Shown: in pieces, positions 34,507 to 45,786 of the stretch
How the letters are laid out: each line of letters opens with the position of its first letter
How positions within the stretch are numbered: position 1 is the stretch's first letter
Assembly: GCF_020921035.1 (NCBI RefSeq)
Contig: NC_063156.1
Location: 25,096,283 to 25,160,282, forward strand
Reading direction: 5' to 3'
DNA length: 64,000 bases
Source: Rhodamnia argentea
Taxonomy: Eukaryota > Streptophyta > Magnoliopsida > Myrtales > Myrtaceae
Notes under the pieces: generated by a model
Told to the model about the DNA's origin: nothing
Seen by the model: the letters and a program-made list of their open reading frames with translations, nothing else
Database searches by the model: none
Position numbers and translations under genes: made by a program

Positions 34507-35844
34507 GGGTCTACGATCCGTATTAGCGAATGTGGGTACACACCTTCACAATAATGTGCCCTAGAGAACAGCCTTCCTCTGCCTAATGTAAGCTTGGTCA
34601 TCAGCATGAACAAATGGCCTCCTTGCACTAGTGATGTTAGAAAAAAAAAACCCTAAGGAGAAAGGAGACGATGAAATAAAGATATTTGCTTTTGTGAGAC
34701 TATTTGATTGACTTAACTGTTCATATGAATTTGACCACATACGAAACTTTTTGTCTGAATAAAAAACAACATGAAGATCCGAGTCAAATCATGACTTGAG
34801 CATGTTAATTATCCTTTAACATAGCCATGATGAGCTAACTAAGACATCTTGGGAAGCATATAAGTCCAAAAGTGGAATTACGTGATGTTCTTATCAAGTG
34901 GATCTTCGGTTTCGCCACAACCATTTGATTAAATTTTCGCCAAACTAGATGGATATCGAAAGCCGGAATTAAATTTGGATAACCTACGACCGCTCGATCT
35001 TTGGCTTTCATTCCCTTAAATATGTTTATGAAGGAGTTGGATGTCCCGGATCGCGAGTCTAATCAAAGGCAATATATTTATTAAATTGATTGGGAGATTA
35101 GCATAGAAAGGTAATATAAGGTACATAAATATTGAATATCAAATGATATAGCTAGGTTTATAAGAACCAGAGCACCAGAATGCAAAATTTATAGCAACGA
35201 TGCAATTAAATTCTAAAGTATTCAAATAGTGCAATCTAGACTCGATCATGGATCTGTCGATCCATAGGCCGGCTCAGCCCACATATGCCAGAAGGGCACC
35301 TTTTCGGCGGACTTGTGCAACGCAATTTACTTGTATAGTCCGGCTCAGCTTAGGCTCACCCTGAAAATTTTAGTTCTTTTCTTTTTTGTTCATGGTCAAT
35401 TTAGGCAATAAATTAGATCCGACCCAAGACCCACATTAATCATCTCTAGTGCAACCGATTCCTAGTGATAATGACATATGAACATGGTGATCCCGCTCAG
35501 ACCCTTTGAAAAATGAAGTTTTGGCTTTCAAACTGGGAATGTCAAGAATATTGTATGATTTTCAAAAGCGTCGTGAAAAAGTCAAAATGATTTTTAGTAT
35601 TTATTTTATACGCACATATTTTTCCAAGGTTAGCATGATTAAAAGCAAAATTCAAAAGTCAGAGTCACCCTAAACGCAAATGTTTATTAACGCCCGATGC
35701 GTGTAATTGTCCAATTTAATGAACCTGGTCATGAGAATGAGATCAACATTAGGCAATGATGAAGAAGGGGATAGTCGATCATTCAAGACCATAACGCCGA
35801 GTCAAGTCAAGGTCAACCAGCTGGTTGGAGTCATTTGGGTTTGT

Positions 35845-36465
35845 AGGGCCCGGAAATACTTCAGAAATTGCATTTCTCTGCCAAAAGCCCATCTAGCAAA
35901 AAAATGTGTTTGATAAAAACCCGATCGAAGTAGAAATCCGTTTGGTAAAAAAATTAACTTCTGATAGAATTTTTCACTTTTGGAAAGATTTTTCACTTCT
36001 AATAGGATTTTTGGCCAATTTTAAGAAATAAAAAATTTTAACTTCTCGACTCAAGAATCACTTCTTGGATTCGACTCAAGAATCACTTCTTGGACCACAC
36101 CCGCCTTCGCCGACCACCGTTGCTGCAATCGCCGGCTGCCGACCACGCCGGCCGCGGCCGCCGACCACCGCCCACCCACCGCCACCCGTCGCCATTGCCA
36201 CCGCCTACCGCCGACCACCGCCGACCATCGCCACCCACTACCGACCACCACCACCGCCGACCACCGTCGACCGCCGCCGCCGAAGATTTTGTTAATAATA
36301 TTTCAAAAGTAAAAATTTTCAATCGTTACCAAACGAATTTTTTTTATCAAAAGTCAATCTGAAGCAGAAGTAGAAAAATCAACTTCTACTTTTGAGGAGA
36401 AGTAGAGAAATCAACTTTTGATCAGAAATTAATTTCTCGTAGAGAAGTGTTAACATGCGCCCCCT
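35845..36465. mobile_element. Non-autonomous DNA element with CCG/ACC-rich core
   Basis: Present in spacer 1 but absent from its copy, where the flanks GGGTTTGT and AGGTGCTGATTTTGACG are joined by four bases (60931-60955). Ends are inverted: AGGGCCCGGAAATACTTC at the left, and the reverse complement of the right end reads AGGGGGCGCATGTTAACACTTC. Inside are repeats of (A/T)CTTCT and TTTTTAT-type, plus a CCACCG-rich stretch (36105-36285) that gives long chance frames on both strands. No clear target-site duplication, and no transposase. Confidence 0.7.
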
Positions 36466-38058
36466 AAGGTGCTGATTTTGACGTAGTCGGACAGATAAAA
36501 ATCCAACGGACGGATTTGAGATGACAATTTGCCCAGTGGGTGAGAAAATGACCATAATTTTGTATCCGTAAAGAGTTACGGGATCTATAATATCAACAAT
36601 TTTTAGCTATTAAAACGATGTATCTATAAAAAATAAAAAAAAAAGCAATAACAAGTTCATACAATCAAAGTAAGTCCAATATATAATATAGTCATAACAT
36701 TGTTAACAAATTTCTACTTGAAAAAAAAAAAAAACATAATCGCACGGTGACACCATCAAAAGTCCACAAAAGCTCGAATTTGCTGCGGGGAGAGAGAGAG
36801 AGAGAAAGAGAGAGCCCTGATTCAAACTAGGCCCATTTCTTTTCTCAGCTCAAAAGCTCCACCAATTCTGCTCGAGAGTTCTAATGATGCTACATGAGGA
36901 ATGTTCTAATCTTCAAGGAGTCTTTTGAAAAAGATTGGCAAACAAATGTTGTAATGCTGTAAAATAAGTACATATTAATCATGATAGCTCAGTTCAAGCG
37001 TCTATTTACTTTGCGGTAGTTTATTCACATTTACCATATGACAAGCTTATGGAAGATGCTCGTGATCTATGGTTGGAATTTCTATTCTAATACCTTAAAA
37101 CCAGTTAGGTTACAACAAACCACAGCTTAACACACAAGTTGTTTTGAGAGAACATTAATGCCTAGAACTTTCTGCAAAGTAGATTAGCAATGTAATTAAC
37201 AAGGAGAAAATACCAAGAACAAAGCAAATAATATGTCAATGTCTCTTGTCTAAATGAGGAAAAATACCAACCTAGCTTACCACTCATCAATCCCTCATAA
37301 ATCTAACTTCGGAAGCAACGATTCATGTAGATCTAGGCGAGGGCTACCATTGTCGGCATCAAACGAGGGTTGCCGACAAAGTTATATCAACTGACATTCC
37401 CAAACAAAGTTATATTCATTTTTTGTTCTTGAGAACAAAAGAATAAGAATTAAAGAATCTGGAGTGTTACCAAACAGACCCTTAAAGCAAAAAAGTTGGG
37501 CTTCTCAAACCAAGCCCATCCTTTTGAGCAAAAACATAATTAAAAAAATCAAGCCCATATTATTGATTTTATTCATCTCTTTTGAAAAAAAATGTCACAT
37601 GGCATACTTGGTTCAAGGGAAATCAAACATGGAACTATGAACATGATGATTTATTGATTCCGAAAATTCGGATTGGAAATCGAACCAACGCTGGTTCCTT
37701 GTCAATGTCATACCGAACTGATCATGGAGACCAGGCCAGTTCCTGATCTCAAGCTAGTCGTTCCGTTCTGAATACAGATGCCAATTCCGTTCATCCCATT
37801 ACCCCTTCTATTTTGTGACCAACTCCATCCCGTCCCCCTAAAAGTAGGCTAAGATCTTTTACATGACTAATTTGTTCTTAAATGCTTGATTTAAATATTC
37901 ATCTATTGTAATTGATCATAACCCTCTACAATAATTTTGTAATTTCGAATATCTTATGTTCTAGCTTCTCGAGTTGACAAAAATACCTAAAACTTTTGAG
38001 AAAATAGTAACTCATTCCACAAAATATCATAGATTGACCAATGACCTATATATATCGA

Positions 38059-38084
38059 GAAAATTATCTAATCAATTCTAAATC

Positions 38085-38121
<37 letters not shown>

Positions 38122-38384
38122 TATTCAGTCCTAATTTTTCCAATTCAGTGCTAAACTCATGCACAAAATTTCAATGTAATCATTATGACCAATTATCACT
38201 AAAAATTGCTTAAGTGGTGATACATACGTGTATATCGTCACGTCAGCGATTTCAAGCGAAAATTGGCCAAAAAAGCCACATTGGAATTATGCGTCAAGGT
38301 TTTAGGACTTAATGAGTAAAATTAAAAAGTTTAGAACTGAATTAGCATCCGTACAATAGATTTAAGATTGATTGGACAATCTCC
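38059..38384. repeat. Fold-back repeat, copy 3, with TA microsatellite
   Basis: Inverted arms (AAATTATCTAATCAATTCTAAATC at left, GATTTAAGATTGATTGGACAAT at right) around the core. A TA repeat lies at about 38088-38117. In the chi4 spacer only the right arm survives (61268-61370). Confidence 0.6.
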
Positions 38385-38849
38385 TCCCCGCTATATCGGA
38401 TTGATTGAGAAAGAAGTAAGAATGAAACGTCGGATCGGGGGCATAAAGCATATTCTGAAAACAAGCTTGGCATTTCAAAGTCCAAGCCAACGTCGGATCG
38501 GGCGTAGTGCCCTTCATAAAGTAATACATTGGATAATTGATTCTGCACTAACCCCGTTGGATGAGGCATAGTATACTTTGGACGCAAGATTGCCATTCCA
38601 AAGTCAAAGTCAAAGCTTTGGTAATCTCTCCAGATCCTACAATCAAGGGGTAGATCACAAAAAATAAAGCGGTGCCGAGCATATTATAACTAGTCTTCTC
38701 CACCAATTTGGGATTCTTCCGTGCGCTAACGGTGTAGAAAGATTAACTATTCGAGTAGGGATTAGGCGCTGCTACGTATTGCGTACACAAGTTTTTCTTA
38801 TTTCGGTAAATGAAATCATTCCATTTGCAGATGATAATTTCAGGACGAT

Positions 38850-39478
38850 TACGAAAAAAGTTCTAAAACTATAACAATCGGTTCAATTTAGTCATGAATC
38901 TTTTTTCTTTTGCAATATTGAGTCCTAAATATATTTTCATTTATATCAATTTAATTCATCCAGTCAATTTTTGCGAAAAATAGCATGCATGAATGTCGGT
39001 CGTCCCATGTGGCGCGGTCCGCACTAACGTTGACAACTTTTAATTATATTTTAATTTTTTTAATTTTTTAATTTATTCTTTTTTTTCTTTCTTTTTCTCG
39101 TTTTTTCTTCTTCCATTCTTCCTCTAGCCAGCCGAGTTGAATTTTTTATTTATTCATTTCTTTTTTCTTTTTTTCTTTTTTTTTCTTCCCTTCTTCCTTT
39201 AGTTCCGTTGACTGGCTAGAGGAAGAAGTGAAGACACAAAAAAAAGAAAAAGAAAGAAAGAAAGAAAGAAAGAAAAGAAGAAAAATATTAGAATTGTCCA
39301 TATCAGCGTCTGCGGACATTCATATGAGCGATTTCCAATCAAAAAATGGCTGAATTGATTGAATTGACGCAAACCCAAGAAATTTAAGACTCAATCAACC
39401 AAAAAAAAAAAAAGGAGACGGGTGTAGGACTGAATTCTCATAATTACAATACGTTTAAGATTTTTTTGATAGTTTTCC
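38850..39478. repeat. Fold-back repeat, copy 4
   Basis: Inverted arms (AAAAAAGTTCTAAAACTAT at left, GATTTTTTTGATAGTTTTCC at right). The centre is a T-rich then A/G-rich inverted pair (CCTCTAGCCAGCCGAGTTGA against GTTGACTGGCTAGAGGAAG). The copy at 61828-62450 is its sister. Confidence 0.65.
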
Positions 39479-39750
39479 TCCAGAATTTCCATTTCACGCC
39501 TGCCAGTATAAAAACTGATTTTATATGGACAACGTACTTTGTCCGAATCTACATGATCAATACATTCGGTAGTGACATAAACCGCATACGAGGGTATTTA
39601 TATATAAGACTGGAGTAATACCAACATCACAAGGACATCCCACTTTATTGAACAGAGTTACGCCCTCAAATTCAAAGTGCGACGGTCAGTCATCCTCGTC
39701 CTACGTAATTGTTCACATGCATGTGTAAAGTTTTTGTCCCCTCACTCCAC

Positions 39751-39758
39751 TATAAATA
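39751..39758 (+). promoter_or_regulatory. TATA box of chi2
   Basis: TATAAATA, 74 bases upstream of the chi2 ATG, as in chi4. Confidence 0.75.
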
Positions 39759-39824
39759 CACCATGCCCTCCTCTTCCCTCGACATCGCAAATCCATGCTT
39801 CGTCCGAACCATACACCTCTCGAC

Positions 39825-40905
39825 ATGAATCGGAACACGCTTCTCGCCATCCTCGTCGCATGCTTCGCCGTGGTCGCCTCGGTCGCGCCGCTGGTGACCG
39901 CCCAAAACTGCGGATGCGCCGCCGGCCTCTGCTGTAGCCGGTACGGTTACTGCGGGACCAGCCACGCCTACTGCGGGCCGGGTTGCAAAGCCGGCCCCTG
40001 CAGCACCACCGCGGCTCCGCCCGCCACTGGCGGGGTCGTGGTCGGCAACGTCGTCACCGCCGCCTTCTTCAACAGGATCATCGGCCAGGCAGCTTCCAGC
40101 TGCGCCGGGAAGAAGTTCTACTCGAGGCAAGCGTTCCTCAAGGCGCTCGGTAGCTTCCCGAGGTTCGGGCGGGTCGGGTCGGTTGTGGCCTCGAAGCGGG
40201 AGATCGCCGCTTTCTTCGCTCAAGTCACGCATGAGACCGGACGTAAGCTCCGTCCTTTTCATGCACGCTCTCATTCTTATACACCATGCAATATTAGCTT
40301 TGGATGCATAAAATTAAACTTTTAAAAATAAACTTTATTAAGATCTCCCTTTTCTAACCTTGTATACATTTATCATGGCATAACTATTTCCAAATCTAAG
40401 GGCACGTGTCATCCATCCAACCACCGAATGATTCAATAATAATTCAATACCACATGACTCAAAAGAATTTCAATACAATGCTTATACATGCGTTCTTGCA
40501 GATTTTTGTTATATCGAAGAGATAAATGGGGGCACCTACTGCGACCCGAGCGCGAAGCAGTACCCGTGCAAACCAGGCAAGAAGTACTTCGGCCGAGGGC
40601 CCTTCCAGATCACGTGGAACTACAACTACGGCGCGGCCGGCAAGAGCCTCGGGTTCGACGGGCTCAACTCGCCGGAGACCGTCGCGAACAACCCCGTCAT
40701 CGCCTTCAAGACCGCCCTGTGGTTCTGGACGAGGAACAACATGCAGTTCAAGCTCTCAAGCCAAGGGTTCGCTGCAACGATCCGAGCGATTAACGGCGGA
40801 GAGTGCAACGGGGGGAACTCAGCAGCTGTTCGAGCCCGGGTCGCGTATTACACTAATTATTGCAAGCAACTTGGGGTTACACCTGGCCGTAATCTCTATT
40901 GTTAA
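39825..40905 (+). CDS. Class IV chitinase chi2, type B
   Basis: Secreted GH19 endochitinase. Exons 39825-40242 and 40502-40905, 273 aa. Signal peptide about 1-26 ([18 protein letters not shown]), CBM18 starting [18 protein letters not shown], linker, then the GH19 domain. Catalytic E137 (HETG) and E146 (HFCYIEE) are present. Residue 133, His in the other three copies, is Gln here (AQVTHETG). The loop after EEI is shorter than in chi1 (NGGTYCDP), giving five residues fewer. The C-terminus [14 protein letters not shown] is intact. The 259-nt intron has stop codons in every continuation. The ATG after the TATA box and before the signal peptide was chosen over an upstream in-frame ATG at 39795, which would add ten residues and spoil the signal peptide. 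Confidence 0.95.
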
Positions 40906-41873
40906 GGGCTCTTGGTCGGGATTAATCAATGTGGGTTACAAACATTGACAATAATGTGCTCTAAACACAGCCTTTCTCCGCCAAATGTAGCTTGGTAATC
41001 AAGGATGAAGGATGATGAAATAAAGATGTTGCTTATGTTAAGCAATTTAATGACCCTTTTGATTATTCGATTTACGTTATCAGATATTCAGAAAAGTACA
41101 ACGTAAATCCAAATTAATGGCATCACACAGAGAGAGATCTTAGTCAAGATGAGCTAAGTAAGACATTTTGGGAAGCACACGAGTTCAAAAGTGACATCAA
41201 GTGCTGTTCTTTTCGAGTGGATCTTCAATTTTGCCGCCTCCAATTGATTTAATTATCACCAAATTAGATAAACATCGAAGCTAGAGTAATGGAAAATAAC
41301 ACAAATGATTCCTAAATTTTAGTTCGACATGCAATGTCATCTTTGGACCTTTGATTTATTCAATATGATCCGTGAACTTTGATTTAACGTACAATGTTGT
41401 TTCTAAACTTTTAATTTCTTTACTGTGGTCATTAAACTTTGGGAAAATTTCAAAAAAGGGCCCGAAGTGGCTCTTTTTCTCAAATAAGGGCATAGAGTAA
41501 ACATCGTTTCAAATGAGAGCCTGAAGTGCTCAAATTATTTCAAAAAAGGGTCTATTCAAAGGGCATTTTTGTCTTTTAATCTTTTTGCCTTTTCTTTTTT
41601 GTTTTTCTTTTTTTGTCCCCTCTCCTCCCCTCCTGTTCATCATCTCCCCAAGCACGACTTCTTCAAGGAATGTCACCGAAAGATCGCATCGCTCGTTGCC
41701 CACCGCCATCGCCACCGACTCCCCAAGCTCGCCGCTCCTTTGACCTCCCGCTTGGCACCCATCTTCACCCTCGGCCCGGTAGCCCACTCCTCTTCCTCCT
41801 CCCGCCGCCGGGCTCTCGCCGTTGACGAAGAGCTACTCTACAAAGCTCTCTCGGTCTCTCACAATCAATGCAT

Positions 41874-41878
<5 letters not shown>

Positions 41879-41938
<60 letters not shown>
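41879..41938 (+). repeat. CT microsatellite
   Basis: About 30 uninterrupted CT units inside the Pack-MULE, probably in the captured leader of the GH28 gene. Confidence 0.95.
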
Positions 41939-41942
<4 letters not shown>

Positions 41943-42220
41943 GTCTTCTTCTTCATCGGCTTTACTCTCCTCCAGAATTGCTCACATCTTCCTCTCATTA
42001 CTCTCCTTAGATCATCACCTCCATAAAAATGCTTCGTCCGAACTCTTCGCCACTGTCCTCCTCGGCTTGATCTGCCCACCAAATCCATCTCCGGTCCCCC
42101 AATCCCACCCCCTAAACCACCGATAGAATCTCAATCTTTCTCATCGTCCGTGACATCTTCCCTCTCGTCACGCCCACTCTTCACAACGTCTTACCCCGAG
42201 GAGCCGCCGAGAGCACGGGA

Positions 42221-42600
42221 ATGTCATGGTCGTTGGCTTCGGCCGTTGTCCCGTTCATCGCCATTGCGATGCTATTGGCCGGCATCTCGATGGCTGCGAA
42301 GGAGGAGGAAGTCGTCACGTGCTCCGGCGTGGTTCCGATGAGCGACCACATGGACAGGATCTCCATCGTGGACTTCGGCGCAGCCGGCGACAAGCGGACA
42401 CCGAACACCAAGGCGTTCGGGGAGGTCGTGTACTAGATTCGGCACCTGCACCGGCCCAGCGGCATGCTGCTGTACGTGCCTTCCGGGGTGCACTTGACGA
42501 AGAGCTTCAACCTCACGAGCCACATGATGCTTTACTTGGCCAAAGGCGCCGTCATGTGTCATCAAAGCCACTCAAGTAAATTCTACTCTTTGGTACGAGC
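42221..42600 (+). pseudogene. Captured 5' exon of a polygalacturonase-like (GH28) gene
   Basis: One frame reads a hydrophobic N-terminus (AVVPFIAIAMLLAGISMAA, signal-peptide-like) followed by RISIVDFGAAGDKRTPNTKA, FGEVVY, a stop (TAG, 42434-42436), then IRHLHRPSGMLLYVPSGVHL and TKSFNLTSHMMLYLAKGAV. This is the start of plant GH28 pectinase-like proteins (the FGAxGDGxTxNTxAF motif). After about 42590 the frame runs into the inverted repeat without a stop until about 42815. All catalytic motifs of GH28 (NTD, DD, HG) lie in missing downstream exons, so no enzyme could result. Confidence 0.8.
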
Positions 42601-43423
42601 AGAAGGCGACGGAGAGAAGCGGGCCGCTCGGCCGAGAGGGAAGATGGGTGCCGAGCGGGAGGTCGAAGGAGTTGAGCTTGGGGAGTCGGTGGCGGTGGCA
42701 GTATGCAATGAGCGATGCGGGTCTTTCGGTGACATAGAGGATGTCTTGGGGGAGATGATGAACAGGAGGGGAGGGAAAAAAAATAAAAAACAGAAAAGAA
42801 AAAGGCAGAAAGATTAAAAGATAAAAATGCCCTTCAAGTAGGCCCTTTTTTGAAATAATTTGAGCACTTTAGGCCCTTATTTGAAATGATGTTCACTCTA
42901 GGCCCTTATTTGAAAAAATGAGACCACTTCGGGCCCTTTTTTGAAATTTTCCCTTAAACCTTAGCTCATTTTTCGAGGTGATCCTTTAAGTTGACAACAT
43001 TTTCATATAGTCGAGGGATCTTATTGAATATTTCCCGATAATTTAGTGACCACATTTAAGAAATTAGAACTTTAAAAATGATATTACACATTAGACTAAA
43101 GTTCATGAATCATATTGCACAAATTAAAAGTTCCTGGACTAGTTGTGCTATTTTTCCAACAATGAAACATGAATAACCGGTGACTACCTGATCTTTGCTT
43201 TTGTTCCCTTAAATATTTTTTTGAAGGGGTTGATTGCCCCGGATCTCATGTCTACTCAAAGGCAATATATCTATCTACTTGATTAGGAGATTAGGAGAAC
43301 AAGGCGCTGTAAGGTACATAATTATTGAATATCAATGGCAAAATTATAAACAAAAGAGCACCGTACTAGGAGAGAATTAACACTCGCAAACCTATTATAA
43401 TGATGTCGATTTAGTCATAATGT

Positions 43424-43502
43424 AAGCCCAAAACATGTGTTTTCTCCTAATGTAAGCCCAAAAATGAAGGGGACCATAGGAGAAAACACATGTTTTGGGC
43501 TT
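43424..43502. repeat. Perfect 25-bp inverted repeat (hairpin)
   Basis: Arms 43424-43448 and 43478-43502 are exact reverse complements, starting AAGCCCAAAACATGTG, with a 29-base loop. The arm sequence derives from the neighbouring module start (TTTTCTCCTAATGTAAGCCC at about 43541 and 30606). It sits exactly at the left border of the duplicated module. Confidence 0.9.
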
Positions 43503-44617
43503 TCTGCATACGACTTGGGGAGAGACAATAACATGTGTTTTCTCCTAATGTAAGCCCAAAAATGAATGAGATGTGGCTTAAAGTCAAGAAGTTGGACTTC
43601 TCAACTCAAGCCCATCCTTTTGAGCACACAAAAAAAAAATCAAGCCCATATCGTTGGTTATGATTCTTCTCTTTTGGAAAATGTCATATGGCATGCTTGG
43701 TTCAAGGGGAGTCAGTCATGGAACTATGAACATTCTTTTGTTCGGTAGAGATTTACAAGATCCGGAAAAAAATCGGGACCGTGAATCGAACCGGCAAAAA
43801 GATTGTGTAAATTTCAGAGTCACCTTTTTACGGCATAAGATTCTTTCTATTGAATACAAGAATCGCTCGTTGTAAGAGCGTGCTTCCATGTCGCCACCGT
43901 GCCTAGCCGACCGTGGCGACCAACCTTGTTCCCAATCTCAAGTTGGCCGCTCCAGTCCATACACATGCGAGAGGAATTACTCTAAAGTTGTCAATTCGGA
44001 GCATACAACATTTCGGCGTTTGAGGTCTTTTCCTTTTAAAGTTCAAATTATCGAACTGACAAAACTGAAAACAACTCGTCATATCTTCAGTTATATCTCC
44101 CTTTCGTCTCGTCCAAATGCAAAGGTAGAAATGCCGGTTCCGCTCCATTTTAGTGCCCATTCGATTCCCCAATCAACTCCATCCGGTTGCACCAAACGCA
44201 GCCTAAGGTCTTGTATTTTCTGTTCAAACCAATTATAGTCGACCGTGTCCCTTTACAAACAAATTTTGTAATATTCGAATCTCCGCCTGCTCCTTGATCA
44301 GTTGACTAAAATACCTATTGACTTTTGACCAACTCAGAGCAACTTGTTCCACAAAACATCATAGGCTGGCCACTGGCCTACGAACGCATTGAATCGGTCG
44401 TAGCACTTGGCATATTTTGGACACGAGCCTTGCCATTTCAAAGTCATCGCCTGTCGTCTCTCTTGGTCGTGCAATCACGGCGTAGATGATATAAAATAGG
44501 GCCGTGCGCTGCCCACCTATTAGAATCGGTCTCCATAAAATTAGGGTGTACATTTGGTACACTAACACGTTCAGAAATATCAATTGCGCAAGGAGGGTCC
44601 AAGCCTGGACAAGGAAG

Positions 44618-45005
44618 AATTGTCATAATAAAAAATAAATAAAAAAACATGTTGCACCTTGCTAATTCAGTTCTAAACCTTTTAATTTTGCCAATTGAAT
44701 CCTAAACATTATCACATTTTGCCAATTAAGTCTATCCAGTCAATTTTGATCGAAAATCACCGATTTGGATGCCGTCCATCCTACATGGCATGAGCGGCGT
44801 AAACGTGGAGGATTTTTTTAGTAGTATTTTAACATTTTTTTTGAATTTTTGTATTTTTTTTTCTTTCTTTCTCTCCATCTTTTTTATTTATTAATTTTTT
44901 AATTGGCAATACTTGAAAAGGTTTAAGACTCAATTGATAAATTAAAATATTCAGAATTGAATTAGCAAAAGATCAATAGGTTCAGAACTTTTTGGATGAT
45001 TTTCC
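44618..45005. repeat. Fold-back repeat, copy 5
   Basis: Sister of 32430-32820 in the chi1 module, with the same arms and T-rich centre and scattered substitutions. Confidence 0.65.
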
Positions 45006-45531
45006 CATCATTGATAGGTATATGATCTTTAATTTCGATAAACAGATTCATTAAGTCGACATAGATGAGTGTCTCGATTTCATGACTGCCTTTGTCAAAA
45101 ATATGTTACACCAATAGTGTGCCTTGTACATTTACATAAATTAGATCATATTTACTCTGCATTTAATAAGAGTATGCCACATAACTTAATACTGTTGGAC
45201 TGTGATTCACACTCCCCAACGATAGAAAAGCATGTAGTTCCCACTCATGAATTTTACATTGGCAACTTGGGCTTGTTTCATAAATAACTACTGCTACATA
45301 TACTCTTTTTCGCTTGTCATTGAGTGATGTAACGAAAGGCACGAGGTGCTAATTATACTAAAATCCGTTGTTGGACGTAGCCCTAGTTTAAGGGTAAACC
45401 AGAATAAAATCTCGTATCTCGATTTTTTTTCTTTCTCATTACGTTTTACTTTATTGTGATTGTGTGTTAAATCCTAAGAAATACATTGACGGAGTATGTC
45501 CTCCAATTGCAAAGTCTAGGTCAGTCGGGTC

Positions 45532-45608
45532 TAGACATAGCCATATGGAACCGTGGGTCCGGAACCGGCTGTTCCACTTTTTTTAGGAACCGGAACCGGC
45601 CACGTCTA
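45532..45608. mobile_element. 77-bp mini-element in the chi3 promoter
   Basis: TAGACATAGCC at the left and GGCCACGTCTA at the right form 11-bp inverted ends (9 of 11 match). Perfect 8-bp duplications GTCGGGTC flank it (45524-45531, 45609-45616). The chi1 promoter has the site once (about 33359-33367), so this is an insertion. It lies about 105 bases upstream of the chi3 TATA box. The GGAACCGG-rich interior resembles other hAT-derived fragments. Confidence 0.88.
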
Positions 45609-45711
45609 GTCGGGTCAGCTCATTCTGCTCAGTCCACATGCATATGGAAATTTATGTCCTCATCCATCAAAATTCCAATTCATCAAAGGACTAAGTCACC
45701 CATCATTCTGC

Positions 45712-45719
45712 TATAAATA
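45712..45719 (+). promoter_or_regulatory. TATA box of chi3
   Basis: TATAAATA, 75 bases upstream of the ATG at 45787, with leader identical to that of chi1. Confidence 0.75.
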
Positions 45720-45786
45720 CACCCTGCCCTTCTCTTCGCTCAGCATCGCAAAGTTAATACATTGTCCCAAACATACTTCTATCGCC

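Larger units (their letters stand above)
34507..39824. repeat. Spacer 1: chi1 3' flank to chi2 promoter, duplicated before chi4
   Basis: From 34631 (GATGTTAG and A-run, CCCTAAGGAG) this spacer matches 59716-62792. An AATAAA poly(A) signal for chi1 lies at 34675-34680. Segments absent from the other copy are 35845-36465 (a transposon) and most of 36775-38285. Part of that second segment (37494-37660) resembles the module upstream of chi1/chi3 (CAAGCCCATCCTTTTGAGCA), so spacer 1 itself derives from older copies. No genes besides short chance frames. Confidence 0.8.
41441..42953. mobile_element. Pack-MULE with long terminal inverted repeats and captured GH28 gene piece
   Basis: Ends GGGAAAATTTCAAAAAAGGG and its complement. 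The inverted repeats run about 350 bases (41441-about 41790 and about 42600-42953), e.g. AAAAAGGGCCCGAAGTGG, CTCAAATTATTTCAAAAAAG and CTCCTGTTCATCATCTCCCC. Flanked by TTAAACTTT (41432-41440) and TTAAACCTT (42954-42962), 9-bp duplications with one mismatch, as for Mutator-like elements. The chi3 flank has the empty site TTAAACTTT once (47282-47290) and homology resumes after it. No transposase. The middle holds a gene fragment. Confidence 0.9.
40906..45786. other. Spacer 2: chi2 3' flank, Pack-MULE, then copy of the chi1 upstream module
   Basis: 40906-41440 is chi2 3' flank, nearly identical to 46756-47290. It has a poly(A) signal at about 41018 (GATGAAATAAAG). 41441-42953 is a Pack-MULE. 42963-43420 continues the 3' flank homology (GACAACATTTTCATATAGT). 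43424-43502 is a 25-bp perfect inverted repeat. 43507-45786 is the sister of the chi1 upstream module. Confidence 0.8.

Noticed and set aside
36051-36362. Pro/His- and Trp/Gly-rich frames
   Set aside because: They translate an ACC/CCG repeat tract inside a transposable element.
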